Shown here: positions 58,315-64,000 of the stretch, piece by piece
How positions within the stretch are numbered: the first letter of the stretch is position 1
Layout: each line of letters starts with the position of its first letter
NCBI RefSeq assembly: GCF_036013975.1
Contig: NZ_CP107904.1
Coordinates: 5,977,001-6,041,000, forward strand
Origin: Kitasatospora sp. NBC_00458
GTDB taxonomy: Bacteria > Actinomycetota > Actinomycetes > Streptomycetales > Streptomycetaceae
DNA: 64,000 nt
Direction: 5' to 3'
Translations under genes and position numbers: made by a program
Notes under the pieces: generated by a model
Database searches by the model: none
Seen by the model: the letters and a program-made list of their open reading frames with translations, nothing else
What the model was told of the DNA's origin: nothing

Positions 58315-58330
58315 CCAAACACACGTTCGA
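58315..58330. promoter_or_regulatory. LexA box in the lexA promoter
   Basis: On the minus strand TCGAACGTGTGTTTGG matches TCGAAC-N4-GTTCGA at 10 of 12 defined positions. It lies 68 bp upstream of the lexA start, consistent with autorepression. Confidence 0.82.
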
Positions 58331-58377
58331 GTGAATTATTCGGGAGTTGGCTGACTCGATCAAGGCTTTGTTGTACA

Positions 58378-58393
58378 TCGATTAAATGTTCGA
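58378..58393. promoter_or_regulatory. Second LexA-like box between lexA and nrdR
   Basis: TCGATTAAATGTTCGA (plus strand) has a perfect GTTCGA half-site and a partner matching at 4 of 6 positions. It sits 63 bp from the lexA box and about 63 bp from the first NrdR box. Confidence 0.6.
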
Positions 58394-58455
58394 GTCGAAG
58401 TCGACTCCGGCAGTTTAGTCCGGGCCGACACGCCAGCGCCTTCGGATCCGCCTCA

Positions 58456-58503
58456 GACCTACATGTAGTGGCTACAGTCCTCTCCGTGACCCAGTACTTG
58501 TGG
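58456..58503. promoter_or_regulatory. Tandem NrdR boxes upstream of nrdR
   Basis: GACCTACATGTAGTGG (58456-58471) and GACCCAGTACTTGTGG (58488-58503) agree at 11 of 16 positions and are 32 bp apart, about three helical turns. The first contains the palindrome CTACATGTAG. Pairs of 16-bp boxes at this spacing are the known NrdR binding pattern. Confidence 0.75.
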
Positions 58504-58522
58504 TTGCGGCGTCAAGATCGGG

Positions 58523-58553
58523 TTGCCTCGGGTGCCCCGGGATCGCATAGACT
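58523..58553 (+). promoter_or_regulatory. nrdR promoter
   Basis: TTGCCT (58523-58528), a 19-bp spacer and TAGACT (58548-58553) predict a start near 58560, leaving a 33-nt leader with AAGGAGGG before the GTG at 58593. Confidence 0.6.
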
Positions 58554-58592
58554 CGACCTAGTCCGCACGTCCTGCCAAGGAGGGATCCTCAG

Positions 58593-59090
58593 GTGCACTG
58601 CCCCTTCTGCCGGCACTCCGACAGCCGCGTCGTCGACAGCCGGACCACCGAGGACGGCAGCTGCATCCGCCGCCGACGGCAGTGCCCGGACTGCGGCCGC
58701 CGTTTCACCACGGTGGAGACGGCCGCCCTGATGGTCATCAAGCGCAGCGGCGTCACCGAGCCGTTCTCCCGGGAGAAGGTCATCTCCGGAGTCCGCAAGG
58801 CCTGCCAGGGCCGCCCGGTCACCGAGGACGCCCTCGCCCAGCTCGGCCAGCGGGTCGAGGAGTGCGTGCGGGCCACCGGCAACGCCGAACTCACGACCCA
58901 TGACGTCGGGCTGGCCATACTCGGCCCGCTCAAGGAGCTCGACGTCGTCGCCTACCTGCGCTTCGCCAGCGTCTACCAGGCGTACGACGGGCTCGAAGAC
59001 TTCGAGGCCGCCATCGCGGAACTCCGCGCCGAGCGACCCGTCCCCGAGGCGGACGGCACCTGCGTGCCCGTCCCCGCCGCCGCGCCCTAG
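58593..59090 (+). CDS. nrdR: Transcriptional repressor NrdR
   Basis: A 165-residue ATP/dATP-sensing repressor of ribonucleotide reductase genes. The zinc ribbon uses Cys 3, 6, 31 and 34 (CPFC and CPDC), with [11 protein letters not shown] between them. The ATP-cone domain (about 48-140) begins [22 protein letters not shown] 58593 is 8 nt after AAGGAGGG. It is followed by nrdJ in the same direction, 217 bp on. Paired NrdR boxes lie upstream, which suggests autoregulation of the nrdRJ transcript. Confidence 0.97.
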   Translation: MHCPFCRHSDSRVVDSRTTEDGSCIRRRRQCPDCGRRFTTVETAALMVIKRSGVTEPFSREKVISGVRKACQGRPVTEDALAQLGQRVEECVRATGNAELTTHDVGLAILGPLKELDVVAYLRFASVYQAYDGLEDFEAAIAELRAERPVPEADGTCVPVPAAAP

Positions 59091-59307
59091 CGGCCCGGCC
59101 CCACCACCGGCCCCTTCCGGGACCGGCAGCAACCCCACGGCCCTTCCGGGGCCGACGTGTGCCCGAAAACGGCGCACAGACCATGACAAAACGTGCACGG
59201 GCGGTCGGGGGGTCCCGTCTGCCCGCACACCGGAAGAGCGAACCAGGCCGTGCCCGGATTTTTCGGTGCACTTCGGGCGTTTGCCCAACCAGGAGGAGGA
59301 GCGAGAA
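59091..59307 (+). other. nrdR-nrdJ spacer
   Basis: 217 bp without a gene. A GC-rich hairpin with a GGCCC/GGGCC stem is possible around 59139-59153. I looked for B12-box-like sequence and saw none. GGAGGAGGAG at the distal end is the nrdJ ribosome-binding site. Confidence 0.4.
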
Positions 59308-62214
<2,907 letters not shown>

Positions 62215-62227
62215 GGCCGGTAGTCGA

Positions 62228-62246
62228 CCGGGCGTGAGACGCCCGG
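62228..62246 (+). terminator. First terminator hairpin after nrdJ
   Basis: CCGGGCGT (62228-62235) pairs with ACGCCCGG (62239-62246) across a 3-nt loop, 13 nt past the nrdJ stop. Confidence 0.6.
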
Positions 62247-62251
62247 CCTGA

Positions 62252-62284
62252 GCGGGGAGTCGGACGGTTCCGACTCCCCGCTTT
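62252..62284 (+). terminator. Intrinsic terminator after nrdJ
   Basis: GCGGGGAGTCGGA (62252-62264) pairs perfectly with TCCGACTCCCCGC (62269-62281) across a 4-nt loop and is followed by TTT. This is one of the two best factor-independent terminators in the window. Confidence 0.9.
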
Positions 62285-62331
62285 CGTCATGCCGTCGCAC
62301 CTGCGGCGCCCGGCGTGCCCGCCGCGCCCGC

Positions 62332-62727
62332 TCAGGGGGCCTTCGCGGCTTCCGACGCGACCCGGACCCGGGCGCGTTCGATCTCGTTGATGTGGGTCTC
62401 CGTCCACCTGCGGAGCGCGGTGATCGGCTCCGCGAGGCTGCGGCCGAGCTCCGTCAGGTCGTACTCGACCCGGGGCGGAACGGTGGGGTGGACGGTGCGG
62501 GTGACGAACCCGTCGGCTTCGAGGCCGCGCAGGGTCTGGGTGAGCATCTTCTGCGACACGCCCTCGATGCGCCGGCTCAGTTCGGTGTACCGCAGGGTGC
62601 CGTCGAGGAGCGCGTCCACGACCAGGACGGTCCACTTGCCGGAGATGTGGTCGAGGACCTGGCGGGTCGGGCACTTCGCGGAGTAGACGTCGGCCGGCAG
62701 GCCGGACGATTCCACAGTGGTCTTCAT
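62332..62727 (-). CDS. HxlR-family transcriptional regulator
   Basis: A 131-residue winged-helix regulator: CPTRQVLDHISGKWTVLVVD (residues about 18-37, with the conserved Cys in position), LRYTELSRRIEGVSQKMLTQ, and TRTVHPTVPPRVEYDLTELG. HxlR proteins bind inverted repeats and often sense reactive or electrophilic compounds through that Cys, controlling adjacent oxidoreductase genes. The ATG at 62727 lies 6 nt after TACTCT with no Shine-Dalgarno sequence, so it is probably leaderless. It is divergent from the nitroreductase gene, its likely target. Confidence 0.92.
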   Translation of the reverse strand: MKTTVESSGLPADVYSAKCPTRQVLDHISGKWTVLVVDALLDGTLRYTELSRRIEGVSQKMLTQTLRGLEADGFVTRTVHPTVPPRVEYDLTELGRSLAEPITALRRWTETHINEIERARVRVASEAAKAP

Positions 62728-62741
62728 GCGGGGAGAGTAAC

Positions 62742-62755
62742 GCACTAAATAGTGC
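62742..62755. promoter_or_regulatory. HxlR operator candidate GCACTA-AA-TAGTGC
   Basis: A perfect 14-bp inverted repeat immediately upstream of the hxlR-type -10 hexamer TACTCT (62739-62734, minus strand). Binding here would block hxlR transcription. Confidence 0.65.
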
Positions 62756-62765
62756 CTTCTTCCCG

Positions 62766-62784
62766 TTGGAGAGTGACTCTCCAA
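62766..62784. promoter_or_regulatory. 19-bp palindrome upstream of the nitroreductase gene
   Basis: TTGGAGAGT-G-ACTCTCCAA is a perfect inverted repeat with 9-bp arms, 12 nt before the nitroreductase ATG. It overlaps a possible -10 (AATAGT, 62783-62788) and differs in sequence from the first palindrome. Confidence 0.7.
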
Positions 62785-62795
62785 TAGTGAGTGGC

Positions 62796-63464
62796 ATGAC
62801 GAGTCCCACGATGTCCGTCGCAGAAGCGATCCGCACCCGCCGCACCGTCCGCCACTACCTGCCCGACCCGGTCCCCGAGGCCGTGCTCGACACGCTCCTC
62901 GGCCTCGCCGTCGAGGCCCCCACCAGCTGGAACCTCCAGGACCGGTCGATCGTCGCGGTGTCCGGGGAGGAGGGCCTCGCCGGACTGGCGTGGGCCACGG
63001 GGGGCCAGCCCCAGCCGCAGGAGGCCCCGGTCGTCCTGGTCTTCGTCGCCGAGCCGCAGGCCTGGCGGGGCGACCACAGCGACGTCCACGAGCAGGCGCT
63101 CCGCAGCGGAGCGTGGGACGAGGAGTTCGTCGCGATGTTCTCCGCCGCGGCGCAGGCCTTCCAGGAGGACCTCGACCGGCGGGGCCTGCTCCGGGAGTAC
63201 GCGGTCAAGGACGCCGTGATCGCGGCGTCCTTCGTGATGCTCGCCGCCACCGAGATGGGTCTGGCGACCTCGCCCATGAACGGCTGGGACGAGGCGAAGG
63301 TGAAGAAGGTGATCGGGATCGAGGACCGCGACGACCTGGCCATCGCCCTGTTGGTGTCGGTCGGCTATCCGGCGGAGGAGCGGCGCCACCCGGGCCGGCG
63401 CTCCCGCGAGCGCACGGTCTTCCGGGAGTCGTACGGGGCCGCCGGGGGAGGCGCGCGGCAGTAG
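62796..63464 (+). CDS. Nitroreductase family protein
   Basis: A 222-residue FMN-dependent oxidoreductase. The N-terminus SVAEAIRTRRTVRHYLPDPV carries the FMN-binding RxxR-like motif, with EAPTSWNLQDRSIV next and a C-terminal VIGIEDRDDLAIALLVSVGYP. The central region VIAASFVMLAATEMGLATSP contacts the flavin in relatives. Such enzymes reduce nitro compounds or quinones with NAD(P)H. Its pairing with an HxlR regulator across a palindrome-rich gap suggests induction by an electrophile. ATG 62796; no Shine-Dalgarno sequence. Confidence 0.9.
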   Translation: MTSPTMSVAEAIRTRRTVRHYLPDPVPEAVLDTLLGLAVEAPTSWNLQDRSIVAVSGEEGLAGLAWATGGQPQPQEAPVVLVFVAEPQAWRGDHSDVHEQALRSGAWDEEFVAMFSAAAQAFQEDLDRRGLLREYAVKDAVIAASFVMLAATEMGLATSPMNGWDEAKVKKVIGIEDRDDLAIALLVSVGYPAEERRHPGRRSRERTVFRESYGAAGGGARQ

Positions 63465-63522
63465 GGGCGGGCGGCGTGCCGCCGCCGCGGGCCCCGTCCC
63501 CGGGCGGGGCGGGCCACGACTG

Positions 63523-63560
63523 AAGGCGGGGCGGGGACATCGGGTCCCCGCCCCGCCTTT
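63523..63560 (+). terminator. Intrinsic terminator after the nitroreductase gene
   Basis: AAGGCGGGGCGGGGAC (63523-63538) pairs perfectly with GTCCCCGCCCCGCCTT (63544-63559), a 16-bp stem with a 5-nt loop, followed by T then C. Confidence 0.85.
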
Positions 63561-63570
63561 CGGGCTCTTC

Positions 63571-63588
63571 TGTCAACCGGGGTTGACG
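63571..63588. promoter_or_regulatory. Operator O1 over the -35 of the HTH gene
   Basis: TGTCAACCGGGGTTGACG, an inverted repeat with arms TGTCAACC and GGTTGACG (one end mismatch). Its right arm contains the -35 TTGACG (63583-63588). Confidence 0.8.
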
Positions 63589-63611
63589 GCGGCCGAGTGT
63601 CAACCTAGGTT
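63583..63611 (+). promoter_or_regulatory. Promoter of the HTH/Clp-N operon, leaderless
   Basis: TTGACG (63583-63588), a 17-bp spacer and TAGGTT (63606-63611) form a near-consensus Streptomyces promoter. The -10 ends 6 nt before the ATG at 63618, so the transcript should start at the start codon. Confidence 0.8.
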
Positions 63612-63615
63612 GACA
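63598..63615. promoter_or_regulatory. Operator O2 over the -10 of the HTH gene
   Basis: TGTCAACCTAGGTTGACA is a perfect 18-bp palindrome that matches O1 at 15 of 18 positions and lies 27 bp from it. It covers the -10 TAGGTT. Confidence 0.85.
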
Positions 63616-63617
63616 TC

Positions 63618-63854
63618 ATGAGTGAGAGCGGAGAGCTGGCGGCCGCGGCGGGGAGTCGGGACCCGGCCGTGGGGCTGCGGGCGGTGCGGGCCCTGCGGGA
63701 GCTGGCCGACCGGCTGGAGGAGCTGCAGGTGGGCAACGCGCGCGGGCGCGGGTGGTCCTGGCAGGAGATCGCGGTCTGCCTGGGGGTCTCCCGGCAGGCG
63801 GTGCACAAGAAGTACGCGAAGCGCGGGACGGGTAGCGGGAAGGACGGGGACTGA
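63618..63854 (+). CDS. Small helix-turn-helix protein paired with a Clp-N protein
   Basis: A 78-residue protein. Residues about 18-38 (LRAVRALRELADRLEELQVG) form an amphipathic helix, and residues about 45-67 (GWSWQEIAVCLGVSRQAVHK) are a clear HTH. A single Cys lies inside the HTH (IAVCLGV). It is followed after 3 nt by a gene for a protein with a Clp N-terminal domain, a pairing seen in many actinomycetes. Given the two palindromes on its promoter, it is probably an autorepressor; that is inference. Confidence 0.85.
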   Translation: MSESGELAAAAGSRDPAVGLRAVRALRELADRLEELQVGNARGRGWSWQEIAVCLGVSRQAVHKKYAKRGTGSGKDGD

Positions 63855-63857
63855 GCG

Positions 63858-64000
63858 ATGTTCGAGCGATTCACCGATGAGGCCCGGCGGGTGGTCGGCC
63901 GGGCGGGGCAGGAGTCCGCGGAGCTGCGGCACGGGTACGTCGGCACGGAGCACCTGCTGCTGGCGATCCTGGCCGAGCCGGAGGATCCGGCGGTGCGGGT
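63858..64000 (+). CDS. Clp N-terminal domain protein, partial
   Basis: Only the first 47 codons are in the window; the gene runs off the right edge. MFERFTDEARRVVGRAGQES, then LRHGYVGTEHLLLAILAEPE, is the first repeat of the Clp N-domain, which in ClpA/ClpC binds adaptors and substrates. Whether an AAA+ ATPase follows cannot be seen; partners of such small HTH genes are usually short proteins with only Clp-N repeats. ATG 63858 is 3 nt after the HTH stop, so the two genes are cotranscribed. Confidence 0.85.
   Translation, partial: MFERFTDEARRVVGRAGQESAELRHGYVGTEHLLLAILAEPEDPAVR

Noticed and set aside
59091-59307. Cobalamin riboswitch before nrdJ
   Set aside because: The gap is only 217 bp, and no B12-box-like sequence or multi-helix fold was seen; a covariance-model search would settle it.

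Overview
This is a very GC-rich chromosomal segment from an actinomycete of the Streptomycetaceae (Streptomyces or a close relative such as Kitasatospora). The reasons are the strong G/C bias at third codon positions, frequent GTG and TTG starts, TAGRRT-type -10 hexamers, many apparently leaderless genes, and a gene order that I recognise from memory as the conserved core arm around osaAB, ftsK, rimO, pgsA, cinA, clgR, recA, recX, gluABCD, miaB, miaA, dapF, hflX, dinG, lexA, nrdR and nrdJ in Streptomyces coelicolor. I saw no transposon, integrase, CRISPR array, tRNA or rRNA. This is core chromosome with one lineage-variable insert, the siderophore operon, and a few smaller variable genes.

Layout. 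1-7062: an anti-sigma/SpoIIE-type regulator (cut by the window edge) divergent from osaA, a soluble hybrid kinase with a long HAMP array, then osaB. 7232-15288: ftsK, a RodZ-like protein, rimO-pgsA (overlapping), a CinA-domain protein, clgR and a small membrane protein. 15374-21897: lhr helicase on the minus strand, divergent from a subtilisin-like protease. 22020-28203: acetyltransferase, DUF3046, AI-2E-type permease, recA, recX and an RNase Y-type protein. 28184-30046: FAD monooxygenase. 30193-33625: glutamate ABC importer gluABCD (minus), divergent from the gluR-gluK two-component pair. 36355-43091: orphan TAXI protein, miaB, dioxygenase-like protein, small antitoxin-family protein, miaA, membrane protein, dapF. 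43290-47409: RelA/SpoT-type protein and hflX. 47521-48681: secreted trypsin-like protease. 49037-55042: four-gene hydroxamate siderophore operon of aerobactin-like composition behind an iron box. 55055-62214: dinG, lexA, nrdR, nrdJ. 62332-64000: HxlR regulator divergent from a nitroreductase, then a small HTH gene and a Clp-N-domain gene cut by the window edge.

How the genes work together. The strongest theme is DNA damage and replication control. recA carries both a LexA box and a perfect match to the mycobacterial LexA-independent (PafBC-type) promoter; lhr carries a near match placed for a leaderless start, and dinG shares the spacing. lexA has its own box, and a second box lies next to nrdR, where two similar 16-mers sit 32 bp apart as expected of NrdR boxes. 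A second theme is RNA-level regulation: the gluA leader has a promoter, a 5' hairpin and two mutually exclusive stems that hide or free its Shine-Dalgarno sequence, and a perfect 17-bp hairpin separates gluB from the permease genes. A third is small autoregulatory circuits: the HTH/Clp-N pair has twin palindromes over its -35 and -10, and the HxlR/nitroreductase pair has two different palindromes in a 68-bp gap. Regulatory assignments are read by eye from motifs and remain inferences.
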